64,000 nt of DNA from Guillardia theta CCMP2712. Its lineage: Eukaryota; Cryptophyceae; Pyrenomonadales; Geminigeraceae. The DNA is taken from NCBI RefSeq assembly GCF_000315625.1, contig NW_005434576.1:25063-89062 (forward strand), in the 5' to 3' direction. The notes below the pieces were generated by a model that worked only from the letters and a program-made list of their open reading frames with translations, made no database searches and had not been told where the DNA came from. This document shows, piece by piece, positions 9,830 through 21,057 of this stretch; the stretch's first letter is position 1; each line of letters opens with the position of its first letter. The translations under genes and the position numbers were made by a program.

Positions 9830-11178
9830 TCAAGGCAGTGGGTTTGAAAAGAATTGCTGAGGAGCCTCGTAGTATCCGGGCCCCGGGGTACTGTGATTCG
9901 ACGAATCGATGCTCTTGAGCTGCAGGCGACTCAGCTCCTGCACAGGGGAACAGGAGGACTGCAGACCTTGCCGTGTATGCTGTGCTTAGGGCTCGTGAAG
10001 ACCCCTCTCCTCGTGCACCCGTAGTCGATGTTGTCTGCAGCAAAGCGTGCAAATCAGCGTCTTGTGAAAGCAGCAGCATGCGAAATCTCACAAGCCCCTG
10101 GTCCTGGTGCGAACGTCCGGATTCTTTCCGGGCTCCTGCCATTCTTTCAACCTTGAAGCTCCCTATCACTCTCCTCCATCACCTCGACTTCATCGAGTAG
10201 GCAACTGACTCGCCCAGCAGCCGAGCAGCTTTGGGTGTTGGCGAGTAAGCCCCAGGCCCAGGAGTGTTTGGCACATGCCCGTACGCTGAGCCCAAGCTGT
10301 GCCTGATGCCGAAGGAATAGGAAGGAGCTGGGGGCCCGTGAGTCAGCAGCTCAGGAGCCTGAGATTGTCGTCACCTCCTCGCTTTCCTCCATTTGTGCTG
10401 ACAGTCTTCCCGCTGTTCGACACCAACGACTGCATCTTGTCGCTCAGCGGAAGAGAAGCACGAGGAGGGCATGACCGTCACCAAGTCGACGTTGTAGGCT
10501 GCTGGCCCAGGGCTTCGTGGCTTGTCGCCTGAGTAGGAGAGACGCTGACCGAAGCCTACAGCTCGTGCCTTGTGCGAAGGGTTCCAGGGAGTGTATGCTC
10601 CAGGTCCGGGGATGTATCCCTTACAATTAGTCAGGAAGCTCTCCCTCTCCCTCTCCCTCTCCCTCTCCCTCTCCCTCTCCCTCTCCCAACTGACTAGAAG
10701 AGCTTCATCTCGTCCTCTCTAACCTTGTGGTTGGACGTTTCATGCCTGGGGCTGAGCGTGTACCGAGGAGCAGAAGGCTTGTCTGCACTGTTGGGACTGT
10801 ACGCGCCGGGCCCGGGGGTGTCGGGGATTCTCAACTCGTTCAGTTTTGCTCCGATCGTCTTGCCGACCGACGAAGACCAATGGGAGTACGATCCAACCTG
10901 CTCGTGGAGGATGAGAAACATGCGAGGAGGAAACAAGGCCAGAGCAGTGGTGGCGGATTGATCACCTTTGGAGCTTGTAGGAAGCAAACGATGGAATCAT
11001 CGCGGAAACTGCTCCGAGTCGACCTCAGTGTAGTGGACCCTGAAGAGATCAGGTCAGAGCTGCATCGAGCGAGTGAGGGAGTAAAGAGGGAAAGGTAGGC
11101 ATCAGCCGCAATTAGGAAGGCTGCTAGTGGAGATTGAATCTCATCACCTGAAGTTCTTGGTCGTCTGTCGGTCTTCAT
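9830..11178 (-). CDS. SHIPPO-repeat (PGPGAY) protein, axoneme-type
   Basis: Exons complement(9830..9919, 9967..10034, 10092..10135, 10183..10327, 10375..10435, 10482..10619, 10724..10897, 10966..11178) give 310 residues in one frame. The product has at least five STPGPGxY-type motifs: DTPGPGAY, IPGPGAY, SPGPAAY, NTPGPGAY, APGPGAY and STPGPGYY, separated by Ser/Lys-rich spacers with SFG-type words. Such SHIPPO/ODF3/STPG proteins are found along ciliary and flagellar microtubules, which fits a flagellated protist. The start is uncertain: the first ATG at 11178 is used, but a GT-AG pair within the first exon (86 nt, in frame) could remove about 29 residues. The last exon end is also uncertain because another open frame continues to about 9714. 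Confidence 0.78.
10628..10686. repeat. (CTCTCC)n hexanucleotide repeat in SHIPPO intron
   Basis: About nine perfect CTCTCC units inside the 104-nt intron 10620..10723. Confidence 0.95.
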
Positions 11179-13306
11179 CCCCTGCTTCCCCCAGTTCCGA
11201 CCTCCTTCTGTCTAATCACCGCTATGAAGGCAATCATTAATAGCTTCAAGAGAAATCAGATATCAGCTGCTCGATATCCTCCGCAATTCCTCTGCCTCTG
11301 AGACAGACTTAGGGGATTTCTCGTATTCGTTTTCTATTCGCTATCAGGCTCCTGCATCCTGCATGGCAAAATCGGCCGTTCCGCATTCCTCTTCTCAATT
11401 CATGATTAAGGATACTTGCAACATCAACCTCCCCTCCTTCTCTTTCCCCGCCCCTCCTCTCAAGGCCGCTGGACTACTCGGACCCGCTCCTCTTCTCAGA
11501 CCGCGTCCTACGAGCATCGTGAGACATTGACAAAGGGACGAGGAGGTCTGAGAGGGGGGTGGGTCATTCACCTGCTATGTGCAGGAGGGGTGGATCAAAG
11601 TCTCAAGGTAGGGTAGGGGTGAAATCCGGGGTAGGGGTGGCTGGATTTGACCCTTGTTAACATTGGGGCAACAAGGGGGTGGAAAGTTGACAGGTGCTCG
11701 AGGTAGAAGAGGAGGGGTAGTCACAAGACGACTAAGGGGGGGTACCGTACTGTAGACGAGGAATGCCGCACTGCTATGATCAGCATTAACAGGGGTGGGG
11801 TATCGTCACACATGGTACTAAACATATTAGTCAAGTCTCTTTAGGGGGTGGGGGTCCTCTGTAACATCCTCGAAGATCGAGTCAAACTTTGATAGATGTC
11901 AACCGTCGGACTCCCGACCGTTGATGAAAAAAAAAAGGAGGGGCGGGGGCCCGGGTTGACTCCCGGCGGCGCCGGCCCGCCGGTCGCGCCGGGGCTGAGT
12001 CGGGCCGGCGCGGCCCGGGGGCGGCTGGCCCCGCCGATCAGATCGGACCCAAGCGGTCCGACGGTCCGACGGTCAATGCCTCTCTCTGAGCAGTGACGCC
12101 GATGTCCGGCGGTCCCGGCGGCCGGGCGCTACTTGAACCCGGTATCTATTCGGGGGGCCCGCGGCGCGGCGCCGGCCGCCCCCGCGAACTTCCGGAAGGC
12201 TCAAAGACAGTCGGAGCCTCCGTCAACGGTGAAACCGTTTATGAACCGACGCTCGCCGAACTCACGGTGACTCTACTATGCGGGCACAACTTCCGAAGCC
12301 GCTTGAAGCGGCCTCGCAAAGCGGCGCGCGAAGCCTTGAAGTTTGCCCTCACTCACTGGCAGTGTCACAGTACGGTCACGGTCACGGTGACGGTGGAGGA
12401 GTCGCGGCACAGCCTGCCGCCGCAGTGCCCAGCACCGGGCCCCGGGCAGAGACTCAGCCTGCCGCAGTGCCGCTGCCAGGAGAGTCACCCCACGGCCCGG
12501 CGGGCCCTGGCACTCAGTGACTGGTCAGTGACGGACAGCGAACTCGGAACTTCAGTGCTAAAGTTCGCCCATGCCGCCGCAGTGGCGCCCCGGGCGTCCG
12601 GCTCGGAGTTGTAGGGGTCCCTCCGAGGGTCAGCGTTACGGTAGGGAGACATTCCGGATGATACCCACTGGGGTGGGTGGTGACAGGTGACCTGGGGGTA
12701 TCCTCCGACCGCGAGGGGGTGGGGGTGGCCGGGCTCGTGAATCGTCGCCGTTGCAAATGCGGCCCTAAGGGTGCAAGGAGGTGCAGGGAGGGGGTGGGGT
12801 GGGGATACAAGAGGTGTATTCCGATGTCGGCAAGGGGGTCAGGTTTTGTAAAGTGGAGGGGTGGGTAGGATGAAAATGAAGTCCGGGGTGGTCAACGGTG
12901 GGGTGGTACCGTCGTTGTGGGGAAATTTTGATGCGGTACCAGGGGAGGAAGGCGAGGAGGAGGGAGGAGGCGGACGAAGGAGGGAGGCAAGAGGAAGGAA
13001 GGAAGATGAAGGTCGAGAGGAGGAGGGAGGAGAGAGAACAAGGATGAGTCGCGGGGAAGGAAGGAATGGTGCAGAGAGAGAGAGGGACGAAAGGAAGGAG
13101 CGAGAGTGTGAGCTAGCGAAGTGAAACGATGGCTGAAACTGCAAGATCAGCTGCAATGAGTTTCAAATTGCATCAAGGGCTGGAAAATTTAATGATATCG
13201 ATGATGTACACATTCGAACACGTCATAACTGAGTTACATGTGACATGGTTGAGCTTGAAACCAGTATCCGAGTCACTAATTGTACGAGCTTGCAGGACAG
13301 GTCACA
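11179..13306. other. Long intergenic region: GGGGTA blocks and large GC island
   Basis: No gene recognised. About 11560-11860 and 12640-12930 are G-rich with repeated GGGGTA, GGGTGGGG and GGTACC words. About 11930-12620 is the largest GC island of the window, with CGGCCGG, ACGGTCCGACGGTC, TCACGGTCACGGTGACGGT and CACTCAGTGACTGGTCAGTG. A 173-codon open frame at 12093..12614 lies inside the island, but its composition follows the repeats and I do not call it. About 12940-13110 is purine-rich (GGA/GGAG). Confidence 0.6.
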
Positions 13307-16300
13307 ATGGCAACGCTGGCCGAGGATTCTCAGAACTACGACCTTAGCAAGGATCCGAATGATGGGGAAAGCCTCCTTGCTGCGGGAAAGCTCAACGCCA
13401 ACCACACGTATAGCAACTCCACCACCTCCTGGAACGGAGCGACCGCAACGCCCGGGTTTCAGATGGGAATGGAGAGCTTCACACGAGGTGATGGGCTCCA
13501 AGTCTTGTGCTGCTCGTCCTCTCGACGTGCTTCTCCTGCAACTTCACCTGATCCGAAACCTCAGGATTGAAGGGCGTCGGCATTCGAGTTGAAAGCGATC
13601 ACAATTCACGGCATGTCGTGAGAGAGATCTTTGCTAACGGCAGCGCAGCTCGAGACAAGAAGCTTGAGGTCGGAGACAGCATCACTCATCTCGACGGCGA
13701 AGCCTGTTGCTCCTGACTTGCTTTGTGCTCGCTCCTCACTGCTGGTCCCAGGCGCGGCATGGACGACCAACCAAGTTCGCGAGCGCCTCTTCGGCCTGGC
13801 GGGGTCCAAGATCAGGATCATGGCGCAGAAGCAGAGCGGAGCACCACTGGAGGTGACTCTGACGCGAGGCGACCCCGAGTGGTGGGCGTTTCAGGACTGG
13901 AAGGACAGGATGCATGCGGACATTGCGACCCGCGAGCAGGAGGTCGACTCCCTCCGCCTCCGTCTGAGGGATGCCGAGAGTCAGAGCTCTCGTGACCGCC
14001 AGGAGTTTGACAATCTCAACGCTCAGGTCGGGTTTGACGGCGAGTCAAGTACGACTGACCTGCCGGGTAGATCATGCAGCTGAGCCGACAGCATCGCAAG
14101 CTGCAAGTTGACCTCGAGAACGAGATCGAGATCCGCAAGAGGAGCGAAAGCATGCTGACGTACATGTCCAACGAGAAGAAGCACTCCGAAGAGCAGATTG
14201 AAAACCTCTTGAACAAGGTGCTTGCAATGAAACTGATGGTAAACTTGTTCATCCGCCCCTGTAGGTCTCAGAAGTCACCCTCAGCTTCAAGAGCGCTCAG
14301 GGGCTCGCAAGGGAGATGACGGAGAAGGCGAGGCAGTCGGAGCAGGTCCCTCGACACGGCAGGACTCCGACCTCTCTGAGCTGACGCAGGCGCGAGCGAA
14401 CGAGGAGAAGCTCCGCAAGGCAGCTGAGACGAGGGAGACGAGGGCGCAGAGTCTGCTGCTAGAGGAGATCCGCAAGGCAAAAGACCTGGAGATCGAGAAG
14501 ACCATCCTGCAGGTTCGCTCCACTGCCGGGAAAGTTTCCTCCTCTGAACTCACAGACCCCTGTAGAAACGTTCGGACGAGCTCAAGGAGATGGTGGAGAG
14601 GTTGGAGTCGGTTGACGTCTCAGGGATCCGACAGCAAGTGCATGTTGCAGAAAGAGAGTTAGAGCTGAGCAAGGTCCTCCTGAGATGACGATGATGCGAG
14701 CTCGGTCGTGAATGCTCTTACAGAAAGAGGTCGACCGATATGCGGCGTTTGTCGACAAGATGCAGAAAGACAACTTGTCACTGCACTCTGCCCTAGGGGA
14801 TGTACAGGTGTGGATGAAGCAGATGCGGGCGATGAGGACTCGAAGCGCTAGCCTGACGCATGCGGCAGTTGGAGAACATGAAGTTGAAGGAGTCCCTGGA
14901 GGAGGGCAAGAACAAGATACAGCACCTGGAGACTGCTCTGGAATCTGCGGTCTCAGCAAAGATCGATGCTTTGAAGAAGTATACCTGATTTTCTCGCTTC
15001 CTCTCACATCCCTCTTCCCTCCTTTCTCCTCTCTCCTTTGGCCCTCCTCTTCTTGTTGCACTGACGATCGATGCAGCGAGTCAAATGCTTCGGCCTTGCT
15101 TTCACAGAAAGAGAACGACGTGAAAGCTGCGGAAGGGAAAATCATGATGCTGGAAAACAACATCAAGTCGCTGCAAGCGGAAGTAGAGCATTACGTGAGC
15201 AGGGTAAATGAGAAGACTGCAGACGAGAAGAGGCTTCAGATGGAGGTAACCTGACGCTCACTCCTCTCCTACCTGACATCTTCTTAGTCCCGCGCTCAAA
15301 TCGACAAGTTGGTTGAAGACCAGAACAAGTCGGAGAGGATGCTGGTCAAGAAGGACCAGGAAGTAGGACACACACGTTCCTCCTCCCTCTTCCCTACTCC
15401 TATGTTGTTGTCCCTCCTCCCTCCTCTTTTGTTTTGCTGCTTCCTCTCCCTCTCCCTCTCCCTCTCCCTCTCCCTCCTCTTCTTCCTCTCCTCTCCTCTG
15501 CCTCCTGTGTTCCTCTGCCTCTGCCTCTGCCTCTCCCCTCTCTTCTCAGAGATCCTCTTCCCTCCTCTTCTCTCCTCTGCCTCTGCCTCTGCCTCCTCCG
15601 CCTTCCTCCTCCTCTTTCGTCCTTCTCCTCCCTCTTCCCTCTCCTCCTCACGAGTTACTAGGTGCGAGGCCTTGAGACCAAAGTCGCGGCGCTCAACGTG
15701 CAGGTGGAGGATCTGAAGCAGGAGGTGCTGGAGCTGGAGGCCGCCAAGAGCAAGCTGCAGTCTCTTGTCGTCACCAAGACGCGCGAACATGCGACTCAAG
15801 TGTCAAACTTCCAGCTGGAAGAGAACATCCTCCGAGAGAAGTGCTTTGCTCTCGAGAGTGACTTGAACCGTTGGATCAAGCACGACAAGGCGCAGCAGGA
15901 GAACATGGCAGACTTGGAGCATCGGATCGACGACATGAACAAGCAGATTAAAGATCTCAAAAATCAGATCCACCAGGACAACAAGCAGATCATCGCTCTG
16001 GAAGAGGTCAAGAAGACGGTAACCGAGAAGTTTCAGATGGACAGGAATTTGACCTTGCCGGTAGCTTATGGCAGAGACTAGCGAGTACTCCAAGCAAGTA
16101 GCCAACTTGCAGTATGAGGTAGCACGATCTGAATGTCGCGAGCCGTGACTGTCGTCAGGTGTTGATCCTGAAGCAACAAGGGGAAGCCATGAAGCTCTCC
16201 GAGACGAAAATGGAGGAGAGAAGCAACAAGCTCATCAAGGAGGTCTCTCCTCCACGCTGCTCACTGCGGTCTCACACCTTTCAGGTTCACGAGCTCCAGG

Positions 16301-17315
16301 ACGAGCTGCACACCAGGAGCATGGCATGCAGCGCTCTCCAAGACAAGTGCGTGCTCCTTTCCCGCGCGGCTCTTTGACCTCTTCCCCCTCAGGATCGACA
16401 TGTTGCAAAAGGAACTCACGAGGATCCCCGAGCTCAGCGACAAGCACGCGGACGCGGTGGTTCAGGTCCGGTCCTTGGAGGAAGCGTTGAAGACCATGAA
16501 GCTCGAGAAGGAGCGGGTGAGAGTCTGGGCTCTAGAGCCTTCTAGCAGCTGAGTTGAGGTAGGCCTTGGAGATGCTGGACGCTCTGAGAAAGGAGCACGA
16601 GCTTGCTCAACGGCAGTTCGAGGGCTTCAAGAGCGAGTTGCACAAGCAGAAGGCGCTAACCCAGGAGTCCTCCAACAAGACCCAACGCCAACTGCGCGAA
16701 GAGATCGCAGCTTTGACGAGCGAGAGAGACGACCTAGCTGCCGAGCTCAACAGGTTCCCAGCTCTGTGACTACTACCCGGTGACCTTGTGGCGTCAGATT
16801 CTATGCTCTGCCCTCCCCCTGTGGCATCGGGATGGGCATCTCCGAGGTCCTGGAGCATTCGACCCGCATCATCACGGTGACGCCTCTCCTCTCCTCTCCT
16901 CCTCCCCTCGTCTCGTCTCGTCTCGTCGCCTCTTCCTCTTCCCTCCCTCCTTCCCGACTCATCAGCTCGCAGGTCTCCGACCTCGCTCCGGGGCAGTCAG
17001 CGCAGCTTTCAGGAGCCATCAGGAAGGGCGACGAGCTTGTGGCGGTTGACGGTGTGCTTGCTGCTGGCCAGACGTTGGACGAGCTCAAGGGAAGGATAGC
17101 TGGGAGGAGAGGGTCCAAGGTCCATCCCTTCCTGCTCTTGTCAGCTCCTGACGACCCTACAGCTCACCCTGACCCTCAAGCGAACGTCAGCGGAGGATTC
17201 CTTCCGCAACGGCAGAGAGTTCAGCGTGACCATGAAGCGGGGCTGCTTCGGTCCTGAGCATTGCATCATGGAGGGGGAGGTGAGAGGTTCGGGCGGAGAT
17301 TCAACTCAAGGCTGA
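13307..17315 (+). CDS. PDZ / long coiled coil / PDZ scaffold protein
   Basis: Twenty exons join in frame: 13307..13487, 13565..13705, 13752..14026, 14071..14217, 14265..14345, 14390..14512, 14566..14673, 14724..14807, 14869..14978, 15077..15245, 15288..15362, 15662..16018, 16065..16118, 16159..16242, 16285..16346, 16393..16516, 16563..16753, 16798..16876, 16973..17119 and 17163..17315. The product is about 914 residues. PDZ1 (about 62-150) shows LKGVGIRVESD, FANGSAARDKKLEVGDSI and HLDGEAC. Residues about 160-790 are an almost uninterrupted coiled coil. PDZ2 (about 795-880) shows CGIGMGISEVLEHST, DLAPGQSAQLSGAIRKGDEL and VAVDGVLAAG. This looks like a cytoskeletal or membrane-linked scaffold, but I know no named orthologue. 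The 3' end is ambiguous: reading on gives a stop at 17313-17315, while a 31-nt intron (17280..17310) would give an acidic tail ending at 17439. Confidence 0.82.
15363..15661. repeat. CTCTCC / CTCTGC repeat intron
   Basis: A 299-nt intron of the PDZ gene composed almost wholly of pyrimidine hexamers: (CTCTCC)n at about 15440-15475 and (CTCTGC)n at about 15515-15600. Confidence 0.9.
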
Positions 17316-17439
17316 CAGATCACACAGTGAGGAAGACAAGGAACGGAGGAAGGAGGAGGAGGAGGAGGAGGAGGAGGAGGATGAGAAGGTCAAGGACGAC
17401 AATGGATGGATAGATGGATGTTTTGTCTCAGGATTCTAA

Positions 17440-18816
17440 TCAACGATAGCCAACGCCTCCCATAAAAGTGCTCGGGTCTGGCACTTGACCGTTGAAATCT
17501 GCTCCCGAGAAGTCGAAGCCCGGATGCTCTTCCTGCACGCACAATCATGAGGGAGAGAGGAGGCACGACAAGCAGAGAAGAGAGGAGACAAGACGGGAGA
17601 GCTGGGGGGGAGTGTAGGAGCAGTGGCTGGGAGTGGAGGCTACCTGGAATCTCTCTCTCATGATGTCTTTCCGCACCTGGAGCAAACATCACCTCCTCCT
17701 CGCTGCACTTTCTCTTCGTCACCTCAGTGGCAGTTACAGGATCTAGCGGCTGATGGCCTTGCAGTGCGCTTTCCCATGGCACCTAATTTGTGTCTCTCAG
17801 CAGGCAGCCAACCTTGTTACACATGCTCTTACAGCTTTCGCCATCTTCGTTAATGTGATGTGGATCTCCTTTCCTCCTCCAAGAACGTCCTCCAGCGTCC
17901 AGTAACTCTCTGTATGCTTACACTTCCCGCCGAGATCATGCTGCGGCAAGCAACAGCGATCAGAGGAGCCTGGGAGCAGAAGAGGAGGAGGGTACGTTGA
18001 GGTACTTCTCAGTGTTGCCCTTGATGCCAACTGTGATGTGGCTCGACTTTATCTCTATGTCGAACATGTCGGCCGTGACGCCAGGAGGAGGAGTGATGTA
18101 TATGTTGACCTCATCCAACGATTGCTCCCACTCATAGACGAGCTGACCTGTCAGCCTAACTCACATTCAGCATGTCCAAGATTTATGGACACCATTGTGA
18201 TAGTGTTGCTTCCGTCGCTTGTATTCCTTGTTCTCCTTCGTCTGCTGGATCAGCCCAGCCTTCATGGCCATCTCCGGATGTTCTCTGACCAACTCATCTT
18301 GTGCCGACTTGGGTAACGCGCTTGCCGGCATGGCTTGTGCACCCTGTTGTTGACCACCTGGGCTTCTCTCCTCCTGCAAGCAAACTTATCAACTTGGAAG
18401 AGATCTCTTCCTTTGCCTTCGGGCGCCCCATCTTAAAGTATCTCCATCAATTCCTCTGCTCCCCTTCTCTCCTGCTCTCCTGCCCTCCGGCTCTCCGGCT
18501 CTCCTGCTCTCCTGCTCTCCCGTGCTCCTGCTGTCCTGCTGTCCTACTGTCCCGATCTCCTGCTCTCCTGCGCTCCCGATCTCCCGTGCTCCTGCCCTCC
18601 TGCTCTCCCGATCTCCTGCTCTCCTTATCTCCTACTCTCCCGCTCTCCTGCTCTCCCGCGCTCTTGCTCTCCTGCTCTCCTGCATTCCTGCTGTCCTGCT
18701 GTCCTGCTGTCCTGCTCTCCTGCTCGCATGCTCGCCTGCCTCTTCCTCACCCCCTGGCCTCTCACCTCCTCATCGTCGCTGTCTTGGAACTTGTCCCACT
18801 TCGAGTAATCCACCAT
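17440..18816 (-). CDS. NudC/CS-domain protein (NUDCD2-like)
   Basis: Exons complement(17440..17532, 17644..17676, 17723..17782, 17833..17940, 17996..18147, 18193..18373, 18766..18816) give 225 residues. The N-terminus MVDYSKWDKFQDSDDEE is separated by a 392-nt repeat-filled intron from a charged linker. The CS domain is clear: LVYEWEQSLDEVNIYITPPP, FDIEIKSSHITVGIKG, TESYWTLED and KEIHITLTKM, followed by WESALQGH. The C-terminal RERFQEEHPGFDFSGADFNG is the NUDCD2/NudC signature. Family members are Hsp90 co-chaperone-like proteins acting on dynein and LIS1 clients. The stop codon directly abuts the alternative 3' end of the PDZ gene. High confidence for the CS/NudC family, moderate for the NUDCD2 subclass. 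Confidence 0.87.
18440..18735. repeat. CTCCTG/CTCTCC degenerate repeat in NudC intron
   Basis: An imperfect array of CTCCTGCTCTCC, TCCCG and TGTCC words filling most of the 392-nt first intron. Confidence 0.88.
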
Positions 18817-19560
18817 GGAACTTCTGGCTCATCCACCCCCACCCCCTTCTTTTACCACTAATTCTCCCTCCCCATGAACCATTCTACCCCTACCCCTCCA
18901 TAGTCCCAAACAAGACCCCCACACGCCGGTGACCGTATCGGCACTCAGTACTCATGAGTCACCCGCGGCGTCCGATCCGGCGGCCCGGCCGGGTCCGATG
19001 ATGGCGGCGCCGGGGCGGCCCCGGCCCGGCGGCCCCCGCCGGGTTCGGGCGCCGGGTCACGGTTGCGGCCACTGACCGTACAGAGAGTCCGTGCAAGACT
19101 TGGCAAGTTGGGTCGGCACTCATCCGAGTGACCGGGACGGTCCGGGCCCGGCCGGGCACCGCCGGGGCACCCGGGCAGGCTCCGACCGTACGGCGGCCGC
19201 CCGGCCGGCCCGGGGCCGGATGACTCGTCGGACGCCGGGGCCGGAACCCGCCGCTGCCAAAGTTTCAACTTTGGCCTGAGTGCGGCTGGGTACCGTTGGC
19301 ACTGAGGCAGGTGGCCCGGTATAAGGTGACCGCACCGGCGTCACGATCTTTACTCACACAGATCGCTTGGGCTTGCCAAGTCAGTTGGTAGTATCTCAAT
19401 AGTATCTCGCCAACGACCCCAAGCCTAAAGAAGTCTTCTCGGTGGGATTGTCCGACTTGCTCCAGTGAAAAGATGTGTTTTCGCAGGGAGATTCCTTTGT
19501 CCCGAATCCTGCACGTCTCTTTCTTGTGGGCCCCGCCTTCCCGTCCTTGAACGCCTTCCC
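18817..19560. other. Divergent intergenic region: TACCCC block and GC island
   Basis: About 18825-18925 is C-rich with ACCCCTACCCC and CCACCCCCACCC words. About 18925-19330 is a GC island with CGGCCCGGCCGGG, CACTCAGTACTCATGAGTCAC, GACCGGGACGG and CCGTAC. About 19330-19560 is ordinary sequence that probably contains the RWP-RK-like promoter and 5' UTR; an in-frame extension upstream of the ATG starts only from non-ATG codons. Confidence 0.6.
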
Positions 19561-20059
19561 ATGAGCACACCAGCCGTCATCTTCGTCTCTCCCCGTCCTC
19601 GCGAGCATCTCACTTCTGCTGACCCCCCACCTCAAGTTGCTCTGAGCTCTTCGACTCTTGAGCCGCTCTTTCACTTGCCGCAGGACGCAGCAGCAAAACG
19701 ACTGGTAGGATCCACCGACCCTTTGTTCCCTTTCCCTGCTTACCTTGTTGCAGGGCGTCTCGCTGACCAGCCTGAAAGCTGCATGCCAAAAGATCGGCAT
19801 CATGCGATGGCCCTACTCCCGATGGTCGCTGGAAGTGCGTTCGCCTTCAGCCTCCAAGTCACCCCCAAACTCAGAAGAAGTTTCCAATGAGGAGATGGAG
19901 AAGAAGGCTGTAGATGTAGAAGATCAAGAAGATGACTGGTTGATGCAGCAGATGCTGCATCAAGAGGAAGAGGAGGGCTGGTTGGATTGGTACCGAAGTT
20001 GCGATCTCCACGATGACAGTGTGTGGATGGGACAACAGAAAGAGTCTTTGAAAAATTGA
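19561..20059 (+). CDS. Small RWP-RK-like DNA-binding protein
   Basis: Exons 19561..19704 and 19754..20059 give 149 residues. Residues about 37-72 form an RWP-RK-type helix block: FHLPQDAAAKRLGVSLTSLK then AACQKIGIMRWPYSRW. The family consensus has LGVS-T-LK followed by CR-GI-RWPxRK; here RWP is intact but the RK pair reads S-R, so one basic contact residue is altered. The C-terminal 70 residues are acidic (KKAVDVEDQEDDWLMQQM), which could act in activation, though that is inference. RWP-RK proteins in plants and algae regulate nitrogen responses and gamete differentiation. This copy is short, with no PB1 or NLP sensor domain. The 49-nt intron splits the domain. Confidence 0.8.
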
Positions 20060-21057
20060 TGTGGCCAACATATAGATTGTGAGGAACCATACTTGTTTTT
20101 GTCTTTAAGAAAATGTTTGTAATATTTTGTTTTGGAATGTCTCTAATGAAGCTTGAGAAACTACAGAATTTTGCTCAATTCCAATGAGAATTTACTAGCT
20201 GGATCGAAAGAGTTTGTGAAGTTCAAAGAGTATTGAATCTTGATCCAATGCAGCAGAAAGCTGAAATTTTTTCATCGATGAATTTATCTTGCTTACGATT
20301 ATGAACTTCTGAACGTAGAGAATTTCTTCATAGAATGATGCCACGGGGGCATACACTGGTTATAGTATGCAAAAATATTACTAGCAATATCTAAGTTCTG
20401 TGCAGAGGGAATCAAGTATCTGTCTTTCAGTTTGACATAGTCTCGGCTCTTTCTAGAATGGATAAGGGAAATTTTAAGCATCGTTATGATTAATATGATC
20501 GTGTTTGGTCAGATGATGATGGTTGACAAGTTTATCTAAAACCCAGGGAAGCAGGTGTGGAACATAAGTAATCAATCTGAAAGCACACAGCAGACATTGA
20601 ACATAACTTGAGCCGACTAAATAAGATATCAAACATTCGCATGTCAGTGAAGACTGAAGCTAAAATCAGGATCAAAATAGACATTCAGGATACAACCGAA
20701 GGCAATTTTATTATCATGCTCGAAAATTACAAAGATGGAATAATGGTGATCACAGTGACTCGACCAAAGGGAGATCCTGGAAGTAAAGGGAGAAAGCAGG
20801 GTCTAACAGGTTGCATGAACAAGTGTAAATCTGAAATCAATCTGAGAGCTACGATGACAGGAAAGCTTGAAAGTTCGTCATTATCTCATCCAGAAGAATA
20901 TCCTGCACAGTGCTCCCCAGCTTGCCTAATCTCCTTCTTTAAATGCTAGGCTTATCTCGGCGATGGTGAAAGCTTTACTGGCAGGAAAGAACAACCTTCG
21001 CGCTTTCAGACAACTCTGCTAAGACACTTGTTTGATCACCAGCAGTTGTGGTTCGTT
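20060..21057. other. AT-richer intergenic segment
   Basis: From about 20060 to 20900 the base composition is clearly more AT-rich than in neighbouring genes. I see no recognised gene. A plus-strand open frame whose first ATG is at 20641 and stop at 20947-20949 (about 102 codons; lysine- and isoleucine-rich, ending in a cysteine) is the best candidate, but it resembles nothing I know and lacks clear splice context. Confidence 0.45.
20641..20949 (+). CDS. Hypothetical small ORF, weak
   Basis: An open frame of about 102 codons with a Lys/Ile-rich start (VKTEAKIRIKIDI), a middle PKGDPGSKGRKQGL and a Cys-containing end. It sits in an AT-rich stretch unlike the other genes. There is no homology I recognise, no supporting intron and no clear promoter. 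It may be chance, an exon of a gene I failed to assemble, or a relic of an inserted element. Confidence 0.2.
   Translation: MSVKTEAKIRIKIDIQDTTEGNFIIMLENYKDGIMVITVTRPKGDPGSKGRKQGLTGCMNKCKSEINLRATMTGKLESSSLSHPEEYPAQCSPACLISFFKC

Noticed and set aside
12093-12614. 173-codon plus-strand open frame
   Set aside because: It lies wholly in a GC island, follows its repeats, lacks splice context and resembles no protein.
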